Origin: Mauremys mutica
Taxonomy: Eukaryota > Chordata > Testudines > Geoemydidae
Direction of reading: 5' to 3'
NCBI RefSeq assembly: GCF_020497125.1
Contig: NC_059082.1
Location: 26,248,965-26,312,964, forward strand
Length of the DNA: 64,000 nucleotides
The stretch's first letter is position 1. The number at the start of each line of letters is the position of its first letter. A model generated the notes under the pieces. The model saw nothing but the letters and a program-made list of their open reading frames with translations, was not told the DNA's origin and ran no database searches. Shown in pieces: positions 1 through 46,467 of this stretch. The translations under genes and the position numbers were made by a program.

Positions 1-836
1 CCAACCAGTCAATCGCGATCGACTAGTCGATCCTTGAGAATCTCCCAGTCAATTGCAATCTCTGGCGGTGCAGCGTGGCAACAACTAAGGCAGATTCCCT
101 ACCCTGGCCCCGCGCCACCCCCGGATGCAGCCAGCGGTGCCCCCCGGGGACAGGGGGCAGGGGTCTACCTCTGCGTGCAGCTCCTGCCTGCAAGCACTGC
201 CCCGCAGCTCCCATTGGCTGGGAGAGCTGTGGAAGCGGTGCTTGCAGAGAGGGGCAGCATGTGGAGGCACATGCCCCCCTTCCCCGCAGGGGCTGCAGGA
301 GCGGTGTGTGGCCGGGGTATGCAGGGAGCCTGCCTTAGTCTCACTGCACCTGCTACCGACTGGGAGCCACCTGAGGTAAGTGCTGCCCGGTGGGAGGCCG
401 CAACTCAGCCCTGAGCCCCTGCCTGGAGCCAGCACCCCGAACCCCCTCCTGCACCCCAGCCCTAAGCCCCCTCTCAGAGCCATCACCCTGTACCGCCTCC
501 TGCACCCCAACACTCTGCCCCAGCTTGGAGACCCGTCCTCCACCCAAACTTCCTCCTAGAGTTTGCTCCCCTTACCCCCACCTGCACCTCAACCCCCTGC
601 CCCAGGCTCAGCCCAGAGCCCCCTCCCACACTGCGTAACCCTTTGGCCTTAGCCCAGAGGCCCCCCCCCCGAACGCCAACCCCCACCCCAGCCCGGTGAA
701 AGTGAGTGAGTGTGGGGGACAGTGAGGGATGGAGTGAGTGGGAAGGGGCGCAGCCTCGGGGAAGAGGCAGGGTAGATCCTGGGTTGCCCTTAGATTCAAA
801 AAGTGATCTTGGGTGTAAAAAAGTTGGAGACCACTG
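1..836. mobile_element. non-autonomous hAT-like element, left end outside window
   Basis: A GC-rich block ends with the hAT-type terminus gttggagaccactg at 823-836 (reverse complement begins CAGTGGTCTCCAAC). Positions 390-640 are a degenerate C-rich run with the phrase 'cctcctgcaccccag' repeated. Open frames here are a by-product of composition. Confidence 0.6.
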
Positions 837-838
837 AC

Positions 839-1799
839 CTAGGGGCTCCAATCATGGATCCAGACTCCATTGTGCCAGGCACTGTACCTACACATAACAG
901 AGACGGATGCTGCCCCAAAGAACTTTGATTGGACAGCATGTCCTTGGATTTGCTGGGTTGGCTTGGTTTGCCCTAGTGCTGTCCTCATCGTTGGCTTTTT
1001 TCCTCACACAGTATGCCAGCTCACAGACATGTCCTGTTTAAAACTTCAGACCCCTCCCTATGCCCCCCCCGGGTCATTTTGTGCCTATTGAAGTATGAAT
1101 CTATGTAAATACACACTTATTATTTGGATCAAAGCCTTAGGTCCAGACAAGTATTAAAATGAAGAGTGTGTCCTCCAATCCAAAGGATGGCAGCAGTGTT
1201 GTCCGAACAGATTCTCAAAAACAGCCAAAAGGGCCGGCCAGCCTGCCTGTCTGTCTGTCATATTTTTTTAATATAAAAGTCTGACAAGAACAAATTTTTA
1301 GGCTTTGATTCTGGAAGTGCTATGTATAGAGGTTGGGGGTAGGTGTGATCCTCTCTCTCTCCATGTAAAGCTGCATTCAACTAAACCAATTCATAAACTT
1401 TGCTCCCCTCTCCTCCCGATGTTGTGCTGCAAAGATGCAAGTCAAGGTGTTAAATCAAAGTCTGTTTTCACTACATATATGCATATAAAGTGATGTTTAA
1501 CATTTAAACTTAAAATAGACTAAAAATATTGGGTCAAATCATAGCTCTCTGGGTAGGTGCGCTAGTGGGGAGAGACGCTACTGGGTTATTTTTTGAGCAC
1601 AAGGAATGGTGTGTGGCAAGGGAAGGAGAGAGAGCTCCTGGTGCTTTCAGCTGTGCACATTCCTAAGGGGGCAGGACTACATGGTTTGGGGCATGGCCAT
1701 GCAGCACAAACCCCTTTCTGAGAGTGCACCCCCTAAAGCAGCATTTCTCAAATGCAGCCAGCATGGCCAAATGCGACTACCAGGGACATTTCTTGTGGC
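839..1799. other. MYZAP intron, no recognised feature
   Basis: AT-rich unique-looking sequence. No exon with MYZAP similarity was seen. Confidence 0.5.
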
Positions 1800-2050
1800 C
1801 AGGGGCAGCTCTAGCTTTTTTGCCACCCCAAGCATGGCAGGCAGGCTGCCTTCGGCGGTGCGCCTTTGGGAGGTCCCCGGTCCCTCGGATTCAGCGTACC
1901 AGCCGCCCAATTTGTGGGACCGGCGGACCTCCCGCAGAAACGCCACAGAAGGCAGCCTGACTGCCACCCTCACAGCTACCAGCAGGGCGCCCCCCATAGC
2001 TTGCCGCCCCAGGCACGTGCTTGGAGTGCTGGTGCCTGGAGACGCCGCTG
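1800..2050 (+). mobile_element. hAT MITE, copy 1
   Basis: Begins CAGGGGCAGCTC and ends with a decayed match to the inverse. The interior closely resembles the element at 5902-6124 (caggcaggctgccttcggcgg and others). Flanking octamers cttgtggc and cttgcgga match at six of eight positions, as expected of an old hAT target duplication. Confidence 0.6.
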
Positions 2051-3285
2051 CTTGCGGATACAGCCTCCCTCCCCCTCCCTGTTGCTCCTGGATGCCCTGC
2101 CTTGGTGTTGGTTGCTGGGGCCACCAACAGGGGTTGGGCCCTTCCCCCCCTCTGGAGAAACCTGGGGCACAACGATGGAGGAGCAGGTACCCAGTGAGTT
2201 CCCCACCTTCCCAGGGGTGGTGGGGCTCAGGCTTTGGGGTTCAGCCCTGGGGCATCAGGCTCCAGTCCTGGGCTCTGGCTGTGCAGCAGCAGGCTCCGGC
2301 GGCAGGGCTTCAGGCTCTAGTCCCCTGTTGCCTCCCCTGGCCCCGCATCCAGGGCTTAATTTGTCCCCAGGCTTGGCAGGGCTGAGTCAGTCTGCTGTGA
2401 AAAGTGATACTTGTATGTTTGTTAATATCACTTTTCTCAACAGACTTACTAGCTAGCAGTAAATAAATTACAATGATTTGGACATGTGTACGTGCATATT
2501 AACTTTTTTCCCTAAAGCTAATTAAGTGTTTTAGGAAAAAGTGTGAGACTGGCCATCAGCAAGAGTTGGTGGCTGCACTCTGAGGCCACCAAAAAATGCG
2601 TCCTGAGAACCCTTTTATTACATACTTACACATGAATGTGGCCGCCTTTCAGTGCCTCCACACCTGACTCCAGCTGTGCATAAGCCCAACTACGCTCACT
2701 GTTGTACTATACCTAATCAGTCTGATAGGTAATCATATGACTGAGTGAAAAGGGCGACCTCTAACTATGTATCTGGAAGGTAGCATGTAAGGGAACATTT
2801 ATATATTTAGATGTGGCCTTTGTGAACCCTAGTTAATCCTGAGCTAGAAAATTGCTTCTGTTCATGTTTGATTAACCGAGCTAACTCAGTTTTGTTTCCA
2901 GTGTTAAAAATACATAAAGGAAATAACAATTTATACCTGCAGTTATTTTTAATTATGCTTAATTTTTGTATTAAAATCAAATTGGTGAATAGCCTATTTT
3001 TTGGAATCTAGTGATGAAATTAATTATGTTTCTAAATTCATGCAAATGAGTGTTTATACAGATAGATGCCTTAAAAGGTAAATTAACCCTCAGCTACTAC
3101 ACAGTGGTGTCTAAGACACTTCTTCCAGGGAATTACAAATGTTACAGTGAACAAGCATTGGCTTAGCAATGGTGATCGCTGTAGGTGATCTTGGTCTTTG
3201 GAGCACATTGTTGTCTGGTTTCTAATCTAAATTATATTTGTGATAAAGGCTGAATAACAAAGGCTTATAATTTGCCTGACTACAG
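2051..3285. other. MYZAP intron
   Basis: 2051-2400 is GC-rich and repeat-like (many ggctccag/caggctc phrases), family not recognised. 2401-3285 is AT-rich with nothing recognisable. Confidence 0.4.
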
Positions 3286-35945
<32,660 letters not shown>

Positions 35946-37225
35946 ACACACAAGTCAGTGCATTCCTTCAATAAGCAAGTGCCTTTTGCAGCTGATAAGA
36001 ATTAAGCTAAGCAACCACAGAGAAGACCAGCAGCCGAGAGTTTTGCTCAACATTTTCAGTGTGCAGCTTTTTAGTAGCTCCATATCTGAAGTTGCTACTG
36101 ACATTAGTGTTTTGCATGGGGTTATGGAAGAAGAGCAGCATGAAAATGCAATATGTATTGCTTCTTGAGAGGAAGCTGTTTAGTGCAATTTGTCATATTT
36201 CAAACACATTGAAGGAGAGACTTGTACAGTTTTTCTGATTGTGTGTTGAAATTCTTTCTGTAAAATGAAGCTGTAATTTATTTTATTTTCAATCTAATAT
36301 AATTAGGTGTAAAATCTATAATTCTCCTGCAAAAGGGCATTGATTTGCAAGCCACCTCTTTTCTTCTTGGATGGATCACCTGTTACAGTCCTAAAGGCTC
36401 TGTTTGCCCCCAAAAGGTGCACTAATATCCAACATTCTTTTGCAGAATGTTTACAGCGGAGCTGTGTACCTTAGATAACTATCAAAGAACTTGATCCTAC
36501 AAACACTTGCTAGTGAACATATTGCTTACTACTCAGTAGTAAGCACTAAAGCTTCACTGCTTTGTTGGATTGAGACCTCGGTTTGTACTACAGTTAGCTG
36601 TAAGCAATTATATTCACTGATAAATGTTTGTAGAATCAGGACCAAGTCTTGTAGTCAAGGCCCTACATTTGGATTTGGATTTGTTCTTGGCCCATTTTGC
36701 CCTGGAAAGAGGAATGGATAACTACAGAGCAGAATTTTGCCTTCAAAGGGCAGTAGCTGCATTATTCTGTTATGTGATTTTGGATTTTGATTGAGAAGAC
36801 TATTTCTTCAAAATTTGGCTTAACATCTCATGCCCAACTTCCATGTGCCAGCAGAAATTACTCCATCTACTCTATATGTGAGTATTTGAATACAGGGATG
36901 CTTTTTCACATCTTGTTTATAATCCCAGAGTTTAAAAAATAATGCTAATTTTATTTTTAAATGTTTTCTTATGGCTTTATTAAAATGAGTTTTTAAAAAG
37001 AGTAACTTTATATTAGTCACAGCTGCATTTATTTTAAAAAATGTACTGTTACTTAGTGTTGCTCTAGCATTTCATATTATTACTGGAGGACACTAGGCAT
37101 GCCTCAGGGTTTCACAAAATGAATGTGTTCCCCAACCTTAACCCAAGATTTTAAACTTTGGCACCAGCTGTAGAAACAAAGTAAGAGATCGTGTTTTTAA
37201 TTAAAATGATCAGTAATTTACATCT

Positions 37226-37319
37226 AATAAATGTCTTGCTTACTCCCAAGTTTTTCATGTTTTGGGATGCTTGTTAGAGAAGTTTATCTTGAAATTGCAC
37301 TTTGTAACCGGCAAATAAA
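37226..37319 (+). promoter_or_regulatory. candidate MYZAP polyadenylation signals
   Basis: The first two AATAAA hexamers after the MYZAP stop are at 37226-37231 and 37314-37319, implying a 3' UTR of about 1.3 kb. This is position only; no transcript evidence is available. Read-through past this point would be needed for a MYZAP-POLR2M transcript. Confidence 0.35.
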
Positions 37320-37568
37320 ATAGCACATTTTTCAGGACAGAATCACAAGTGACTGGATAGTTTGGAACACTTGCAGAAACATTAATTGTTCGAAGAGACC
37401 AAAGCAATGGAATGGAATATCAACTAAGGCACCAATTCTGCAAGTTCATATGCACAGTAGATCTCACTGTGTGTGTGAATCTGCAGAGTTAGGGCCTAGT
37501 GAACCTGGACTTCAACTTCTGAACACTGAAAATGTTCATTTCCTAAAAAGCAAAGTTCAGTATTATAC

Positions 37569-37745
37569 TACACCTCTACCTCGATATAACACGAATTTGG
37601 ATATAAGGCGGTAAATCAGTGCTCCGGGGGGGCAGGGTTGCGCAGTCTGGTAGATCAAAGCAAGTTCAATATAACGCGGTTTCACCTATAACACGGTAAG
37701 ATTTTTTGGCTCCCAAGGACAGTGTTATATCAAGGTAGAGGTGTA
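37569..37745. mobile_element. Tigger/pogo-type MITE
   Basis: 177 bp including flanking TA at both sides. Inverted ends cacctctacctcgatataac and ttatatcaaggtagaggtg; the interior is also partly palindromic (ataacgcggtttcacctataac). TA target and terminus match the Tigger-like elements abundant in turtles. Confidence 0.75.
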
Positions 37746-38392
37746 CCTTCAAAATTCAAAGTAAGTGTTTGTTTGTTTCCTCCCCGACCCCCGCCACCCA
37801 AAAAAATCAAGGAATATGTAAATTACTTCAAATACAGTCGGATGGAGATCTGTATAGTATCTGCTTATCTAAAGTGTTTTATTATAATCTGTGCTACTAT
37901 AGAAATAGTTCTTAAATGTTTAATTAAAAAAAATCCTAAAATATTGGTTCTGCATTAATACCAGTGAAGGGATAAACCTGTTTCTCCTAGTGAAAAGGCA
38001 TAGAAATTGCTCCACTGGGAAAGGGCCTGAGGACAAGGCCCCCTACTTTTTATTAAAATGGGTTACTTTCTATAGACCCCTGAAATGAGGAGCTATTTTT
38101 ATACTGCAAACCAGAGGAATTGTCTTGTGACCAGGTAGCAAATACACTGAAACTACTCACACCCTGACATCAGTGGTAACTGTTGTTTTAACCTTGTGTG
38201 GAGGATTTTTCCTTGAATTACACTATGGTGCCTCAGACTTGGTGCCCTAGTGGTTTCTGAGAGACTAAGCTGGCTGAACTGGGATTCCACCATCTTACAG
38301 CCAGTTTGAAGTTTATCAGAATTATAAATGAGAAGTGAAACTATTGGCAGGATCTTCAAATACCTTAATATGTGCCAGAGATGATAGTGAGA

Positions 38393-38465
38393 GACAAGGT
38401 GGGTGAGGTAATAACTTATACTGGACCAACTTTGGTGAAAGACAAGCCTTCGAGCGACACAGAAC
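38393..38465 (+). repeat. interspersed repeat fragment (related to 3592-3662)
   Basis: gacaaggtgggtgaggtaat ... ctggaccaactttggtgaaa ... acagaactcttctgat, a diverged copy of the same family as 3592-3662, probably Penelope-like. Confidence 0.4.
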
Positions 38466-38582
38466 TCTTCTGATGGTGGTTGATTTTTGTATACCCAATG
38501 CATATGTGGTATGCTTGCCTAGTGCATGTGATCATCACTCCCTCTGGTGGCTGATAGTAGCAACCATTCAGACTATTTCATA

Positions 38583-38859
38583 ACTTAGCCTGATTTACAC
38601 TAAAAAGTTAGGTTGACCCAGTTAAGTTGCTCAGGAGTATGAAAAATCCACGCCCCTGAGAGATGTATTTAAGTCAACCTAACCCCAGTGTAGACAGTGC
38701 TAGGCTGATGGAATTCTTCCATCGAGCTAGTTACTGCCTCTCAGGGAAGTGGATCGTCTATGGGAGAACCCCTCCCATCCGCACAGGTAGTGCGTACACT
38801 GAAATACTACAGCGCTGCAGCTATGTCGCTGTAGTGTTTCAAGTGTCGATAAGCCCTCA
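38583..38859. mobile_element. hAT-like non-autonomous element
   Basis: The right end agtgtcgataagccctca and a decayed left end agcctgatttacact are inverse. Internal landmarks are ccagtgtagacagtgct and acagcgctgcagctatgtcg. A common turtle repeat. Confidence 0.55.
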
Positions 38860-39757
38860 TTGTTCTTACTTTGTTCAAGTGATAGATGCCTGTGATCTTG
38901 ATGCTGAAGATTTTTTAACTGAACCCCACTTGTGATTCTGGTGTCCACAGTTCATTACACAAGCATCTCTTGACATCTTACATGGCAAGATGGCTCCACA
39001 AGCAGTTTATCTTGATCATGTGATGAGGCTGGTTTATTATATGGGAGCAATCTTTAAGCTTAAGGTGGCTGGATGAAGATTGAATTAAAAGATGAGTGAA
39101 AGGTGCATGGTTTCAAAAGATGTTAACTCTTTTTTCCCCTAAATCATAATGGAGCCCAGTGCAGTTAGTTACATAGGCAAAGGTTCAGAAACAACAGTCA
39201 TATGGGGGAGTTTCTCAGCAAATGGCATTTGCTTGGAGATTGTGAGAGAATGGGGAAAACGTTGGGCTGTGTTTTATTATAAATATCAAAAGGAAATTAA
39301 TTATGCTTTCAAAGGGTTCAATGGAATCTCTTCTGAAAATGTCATATAGGTCTCATTAACTCTGAGTAAAGCAAAAAATCAACCACTCTGACTGTGAAAC
39401 TGCACTGGGCTTGCTTCAGAGCAACTGGATCTTGAGTCTTCCTTGTAGAAGTTTCCTCTTAAAAAATATATTATGATTTATAGAATAATTTGAAATATGG
39501 ATTAATTTCTAAACTAAATGAAAAGGACTGAAGAAACTATGTACTAATTAAAAACATCTTGATATCTGATATGCTGCACAGAAATCACTAACTAAAAGAA
39601 AAGACAAGGATTTTATAATTGAATTTTGTTCAGACTTGATGGATGGATAATGTGTGGTCTTTGATGATGAAGGAGGGAGAGGGGGAAAAAGTTTGTTACT
39701 CAGAGAACAGTTAAAGATTTAGGGTCAGATCATCAGCTTGTGTAAATCAGCATAGTT

Positions 39758-39822
39758 CCACTGTCAGGAGGTCAAACTAGATGATCAGTGGGTCCTTCGG
39801 GCCTTTGAGTATATGTACCTAA
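39758..39822 (+). mobile_element. truncated CR1 3' end
   Basis: caggaggtcaaactagatga, then gtccttcgggcctttgag, is the plus-strand sense 3' end typical of CR1. Only about 65 bp. Confidence 0.5.
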
Positions 39823-42238
39823 GTCAAACTGTAAAAATGTTTTCATAATTCAATATCCTGTTTGTCAACACTGGTTTGGATAAATATGTCTTACAACACT
39901 GGAAATTAGGGGGTTTCTGGAATAGTCAATGAGATCCATGTAGCTAGGTCCTATAAAGTGCATTGAATATGTAAGAGTAAATTATATCGTTTTATTTAGA
40001 TCACAAAACAGTGTTCATACCCCCATATTCTTTTGTAATTTAAACCATGTTATCAGCTGTCTTGTATTTAACTCAAAAAAGCATTTGCGGATTCAGTTTG
40101 CATATACACTGTATAAATAATAATTACATTGTACATTTTAATATCTACAATATGTAGGATTTGAAAAGGATAAACTGCAATAAATATTGTATATTTTATA
40201 TGAATTTTTAAACTCTAGTGTCTCAGCACTAATTAGAACATAACATAAGTTTACCATAAAAATCATAGAAACAACTTATCCTACAAACCCTTCTAGGTGC
40301 AAAACATGTATGAATTTGAAAGCGATTTGTTTGGCTCTTGGACTTTCTTGTTAATGTTTCCTTTGGCAGATGTCCTCTTGAGAACAGGAAATCACTCCCT
40401 TGTTTAGGACTGAAAACTGCTCTTTGAGCTAAGTATCAAGTAGATGAGGCTCTTAATTAAAGAAAAGAGAATGTAGACTTGTTTTGGATACACAACAACT
40501 GGCATAGTGGTCCCTTCTCCCTCAAAAAACAAACACAAAAAAACTGTTCTAAAAATGACTATCCATTCTGTTGTCTAAACCAAGGGCAGATGAAGACAGA
40601 TTCCCAAGTACATCAGGGATGATGCTCCATTGACATCACTGGAGTTATACCACTAGAATAAATTGGCCCATTTTTTATAACTTAAATTTCCATTATTAAT
40701 CAGACATATTAATGAGTGTATATTGTCTTCTAAAAGCATATTTTAAATGAAGCAAATAATATGTTGACTGCATCAAAAGAGTCTTATAAATATGCAAGCA
40801 ATAGCAAAGATTAGAACCAGGGACTAATCAATGATGAGCAGTGTTGTTTGCTTTCTTAAGATAAGTTCTGTAAACTAAGTGTTATAGCTTAGCTAATACT
40901 TTCTGAGATGTACTTTTATATGGGCATTTTTGATAGCTTTGGGGTGCCTCTCAGACTTGGACTCTGGTTTTCCTGTAAAGTGCCAAAATGCACTAATAAA
41001 ATCTTGTTAAATCTGGAGGTTTTAATACTTCTAAGCTTTCATGAAGAATTCCAGGATTTTCTGGGTGGGGGGTTGGATTTTTAAGGGGGAACGGGGGGGT
41101 TAAGTCACTGATATGACATTTGGGAGTTTTTATGAGTGGATGGGCAGGTTAAAAAGTGTACAAAGTTTGGCCCTTTATTAAGCCCATAGGCTGTTCAGGA
41201 GATCTCACCATCATCAGTGTAGGAACACACACCACCAGAGGGGCGGGGGGGGGAAGGGGGAAAGAGGATGGAAACATCTATTTTAATTTTTTTAAGTGGG
41301 AGATACTATAAAAAAATAAAAATGGAAAATGGAAAATTTTGTTTCCAAAACCCAGAAGTCAATGGCATTTTGAGTCAAAATTTAACATTTTTAGTTTTGC
41401 TTTGAAATATCAATTTAAATTAAGATTTTTTTATTATTTTTTTTAGAACTTCCCAGTTGATAAATCAACAATTTTGATGCATCCACATTTTTCCGATAAA
41501 ACTTTTTAGTTGAAAAATGTTGACCGGCTTTAATGCTGTAGCCTTTTTCCTATATATCCCACCCCGAAAAAATCCTTTGGTGTGGATAGAGAGCTTCAGT
41601 CTGGTACCTTCCAGAAGTATTAAAAATTCAACACATGCAAACATCTATCTCTATTGGAATGTCCCCAATGAGTTGTATACCGGTAATATGTCAAACAATA
41701 TTCTTTTGGATACATTGCCTAATTACTTGAAAGCCTAGTCTCCCTATAAAAAGAGCAATATTCCTCTCTCCTATCCTTGTGTCATCTGTCACCTCATTTA
41801 TTATAATTTATTTATCAGAAGAGTGGATTTTCTTTCTCTTTTGCTCTTGTTATAATTGGATTTTCTTATAGGTTCCAAGATATTTGCCATACAAATAATA
41901 CTGAATTGCATAGCAACTGTTCTTATACTATTGAGGAATAAATTGCATTTGACTTCAGACATGATGGAAAACAGACTATCGCCTTCTGTCAGCTGTTATT
42001 AGATAGCACTTTCTCTTGGGACAATATCCAAAGTGGGGAGCATTGTAAAGTCGACTACTATAAGAAACAAAGGGACCAATCCTGTGAAATACGAAGCACC
42101 TTATATGAGTGCTGAACAAAGTGTTCAAGAAAATAGTAGGTGAATGGAAGAAATGTTCCCCTCTAATGTGGAGGCAAAACATGCTCTAACACAAAGAAAA
42201 CGTTCTTCAAGACAAGCTATGAAAATACTATTTATGTG

Positions 42239-42342
42239 TAGGGTTGCCACCCTCCAGGATTGTCCTGGAGTCTCTAGGAATTAAAGATTATGTCATGTGA
42301 TGAAATCTCCAGGAATACGTCCAAGCAAAATTGGCAACCCTA
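42239..42342. mobile_element. short MITE, TAGGGTTGCC termini
   Basis: 104 bp bounded by tagggttgcca and tggcaaccct(a). Flanking octamers tttatgtg and ctgatgtg match at six of eight, suggesting a hAT element. Confidence 0.6.
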
Positions 42343-44810
42343 CTGATGTGCAATGTAAATATGCTACTTCTGAACCCCAGTAGAAAAAGAAATGGCCAAA
42401 GTCCCTAGATTGTATTAGGCTGACCATGTTCAGTCTGATGACATCTACTTGTCTTGGAAACAGGGCTGTTTGGGGCATTTCGTTCCTGAAAAACAATTCT
42501 CTGTACTCTCAGCTGGCAAGGCCTGAGAATGCATGACCTTCCCCTTCCCCGCAATTGCTCCGAAAGCCAGTTCATAGCAGGGAGGTAGGAGTGAGGAGGG
42601 GGTTTCAGATCCATTTCTACCTTTGAGCATTTGCATCTGCTTTCCACTGCCTAGGCATCCATAATGGCTTCTGCTGAATAAGTGACAAGATCAAACTCGA
42701 CCAGGAATGTATATTCACCCCATTCTTTTCTATAGCTGGATCACTTGATGACCTCCACCTAAATTGCTGATCATACTTAAACCATAAAGAGAATTCTAAA
42801 TTGTATCCTAATACAGGCATCATATACTCAGCATTCTTCCTAATGATGCTAGCTAAAGACAGACGAATGTCACAGTCTGAGTGATTGTCCTTACGAGTGA
42901 TGCCATAAGGGAACTCTCACATGTTTTGTATCCAGCACATCATTGCTGATGATTCATGTTGGTAATTTGCAACATGAGATTTCATCCCCATCACCATTTT
43001 TCCTACGGTTGCATGGTGGTGTTGCAGTTTAGAGTTAGAAATATAAATTGTAAGTGCTATTACCTTTCTGCACATGTAATAATGATTGAACTGAAGTTAC
43101 ACAGCAGCAACTCAATGTGTAATAGCGATAGAGCTGTAGACCATCCTGCCTAGACCTGTGCATGAAAAGAAGCCTCTGTATGTGTGCCTCCCGGTTCCCC
43201 TACAGAAGAAGGAGGCATTCTCTTTCCATGACATTGCCACCTCTTTCTCTGTGGTTTGCATAAGGAGAAGAGGCGGAGATAGGGCAGCAGGAGGTGAGCT
43301 GAGGGATATGCATCATCCTGCTGTGTGAAGAGTAAGCTAAAAAAGTTCCACTTATAGGTCTAAAGGGTTACTGGGAGTTGGCCAGAGGAGGGGCTAGAAT
43401 TCAGAGCAGATGCAGGGGACTTAGAGCCTTCATTTGGCCTATTGCAGCTTCCACGGGGTCATCTAAATTGGAGAGGGGGGAGTATTCTTGCCTATTTGTC
43501 AGAGGCAAAACCTGCCTCCCCTGACAGAATGATCAAGAAGAAATGGGGCAAACAGAGATTTTTTTTTCCTTCTCCTGTAGGATTTTCTGCAGGAGGGGAT
43601 GATCTGGGATGGGGGCAGCAGGCACTGATACAATCCACTCAATAGTCATTTAGTTGGGTTTTTCTCACCATGATCATGGTATTTTTTTTTTCAATGGGTA
43701 GCTGCCGACTTGATTAATCTCATTTCCCCTGGCCCTCAGCCTTTCCATTCACCTTCCAGCTGAGCAAACAAAGGGGTGGATAGTCATTTTAACATGCTTC
43801 CTCCCTCAATCCCTCTGGGATTGGCCTTCAGTTCATCCTGTTCATAAAACAACTGTTTTAACAATCTCTGAGAAATGTGTCTCTTTACTAGAACTTGGAC
43901 CAAGCGGCCTCTATTGGGATAAACTTTAAAAGACCCAAATCTGCCACCTGGGAACCACCATTCAGCTAATGTCTTTATTATTATTTCTACTAGATGGAGT
44001 GGGTTTAATAAAGATCATGGCACTCATAACAACCAGTTGAGAAAAAACAAAATAAGCAAACCAATGGAGTCTGAAGTTCTATATTTATCTTGTGTATTAT
44101 GCACAAAGATATTTTAAAACAAGTTTGACATAACAAGGACACTGTCTTGTGTTCTTTGTTTAGATTTTGCATTTCTCTGTTTGAAAGTCCATGGAGTCAG
44201 TTTCACTTTTGGCTTTTTTAGTGTTGCAAGGTTTAGCTCTTGCATTGTGAAGAGGAATGTTTGTTTACTTCAAATTCTCTGTTCTCGTTTGGGTATTTTT
44301 TTAAAAAGGTAGAAATGTATCCACTGTCACTACATTTTATAAAAACCTGTATTTTCAAAATGTAAATTTGTGGCCAAACTAAAAATAGTCAATAGAAAAT
44401 GTCAATTTGCAAAAATCCCTGTAATCTCCACCTTTACCCTTACTAAGCAATCCCTGACAATTAAAAATCTTGAGTCCTAATAAAGTCCTATAGTCAGCTA
44501 AAAGATAATGTCCATTGAAACAAATGGAAATGGCTAGATTTTTACCAGTGAAAAATGCAAATAATCAATTTTTGTGAGAAATCTAGACCCTCACTACTTT
44601 CTCAATAAAGTGATTGTTGAACACTGGACACAAGTATCTGCTTCTGTTCTTTACCATTTCTTTCATCCAGCTTACTACAAAATGTGTTCCTTGCAATGAA
44701 CATCATGACCACTTTCAAGAATGCAGACTTTGTGACATGGGGATCCATCTTGAGTTGAACTCTGATGGGCTCAGGGCCCTTTGCCTCAATTGAGTCGCTT
44801 GATTTATTTA

Positions 44811-44900
44811 GTGCAGAAGTCAGCAACCTGTGGTTCACAAGCCACAGATCTTTTCAAACATCTGCACTGCTCAGCTTGAAATAGGAAACTGGCGCCACCC
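44811..44900. mobile_element. hAT-like fragment
   Basis: cagaagtcagcaacctgtgg followed by ttcacaagccacagatct is the recognisable end of a turtle hAT family; the other end is not found. Confidence 0.4.
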
Positions 44901-46467
44901 TACCATCCTCATTCAATTCCCTTCCTTCTCCTCTCAATCCACCCCTCTCTTCCTGGTTCCTGCTGTTTAAGTCCCACTCCCTGTAGTCTTGAGTGCATTT
45001 CTCCTCTTTTGCTGGTTGTCTTGTGTTAATTTTTTGGGGGAATATAGATGTATTTGAAAATTGCCATTTTGAATCTCATCCTGGTATCTGTTCTCTGACA
45101 CCAGTCACTTTACAAGGGGTGCCCCATTGCACAATAATTGAGTGAATATGACAACATTATATAAATGTTGCTCTGGGGGTGGTAGACAGCTAATTTCTAT
45201 TATCCTTGTTTGTTTATTTAAAGTACTACTAGAAAGTTTAACAAAATGACTTGCTTCAGGAATTAGGAAATTTTCTATCCAGCGGTAGGGTCTGCTTTCT
45301 AACTGCAGAAGCACCCAGGTTCGGGGAGCGAAAGGAACAACTTTTCCACTTTGATACATGCAGGCTGCTAAGAGTGCTGAACAGAAGGTATAGATGCTGT
45401 CCTTTCCCATCTTTTTTGCTTTTTCAGCCATTACCAGGAGCTAATTTGGGAGGTGGAGGGACTTGTAAAAGTCCCCACAATTCAGACTTGAGTAAGCAGA
45501 ATGATCCTGCCCTCTGAGCAGTGAAACCACCACACTGATTCTTCTCTGTCTTCGTTCCTGCTGTCATGGAGGAATGAACAGGATTTGTCCCTAATGAATT
45601 AAAACACTGCATGAGTAATCGTTGATTGGCTAGGTTGAAAAATGAGACGACAGGATCTCAGTAGAAAAAATATTGCAGACCCTGAGCTGGCTGCATCATT
45701 GGTCTGAACAGGTAGAACACAATTGGGTGACGAAGGATTGCATTCACAACTGACTTTGCTTCCAACATCATCTATGACAGTTTATTTTTAAGATACAGTA
45801 CCCCACAATGTATGACCCTATACACGGTTATCTGGAAGCTGAGTGTGAAGTTCTGTGCAAAGCGGGAATGCAGTTGGCAGGGATGTGGGATATTAGAACC
45901 CAAAGTAGTTGCGGGTAGAGAGATAAGGGGGCCTGGGAGGAGGAGGTTTGGTCATGAGTTGGTATATTTGTGTATATGGGATCCAGCAGGGGCATGTAGA
46001 GGGAGAAGTGATCAGGGTTTGGAGAAGGGTTGTGTGGAAAGTTTAGTGGAGGGAGGAGCCTGGGGCTTATGTGTGGGAAGGGACTGAGGGGGGTTATAAT
46101 GTCTGGGTGGGGGATGCAGGGGTTTTATTGGAGGGTGTTTGGTCAGACAGGGGAAGGTGGGCGGAGGTTTAGGGGGCAGACTCGCAGAGGAGGGGGGGTT
46201 GGGCACGTTTGGGATGGTGGGGGAGGGGAGGAGACACGGGTGGGGGTGGCGTGGTGGCTTGTGGACGGTAGGTACTGAAGGCGCCTGGGATGGGCGGGGC
46301 CCATCCGGCCGGGGGGAGGGTGTGTGCGCGCGCGGTAGAAGAACGGGACCTAGAGAGGGGCGGGACGACAGGCTACGGGCCCAGGGAAGGGGCGGTGCCT
46401 TCAGCTGCGCACACACCCGCGTTTCAACAAACTCTGACCCCGCTGCCGTACCGTCCCTTCCGGTAAC

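Larger units (their letters stand above)
39823..46269. other. MYZAP-POLR2M intergenic region
   Basis: Apart from the repeats listed at 42239 and 44811, this holds AT-rich sequence with no recognised gene. From about 45890 it becomes G-rich approaching the POLR2M CpG island; long open frames there reflect composition. Confidence 0.45.

Noticed and set aside
1606..2456. 259- and 196-codon plus-strand frames
   Set aside because: They cross the hAT MITE and adjacent GC-rich repeat; composition-driven, no similarity to MYZAP.
1..3285. Upstream MYZAP exon
   Set aside because: Looked for the segment preceding VRATLEK; none found with splice sites and similarity, so it must lie before the window.
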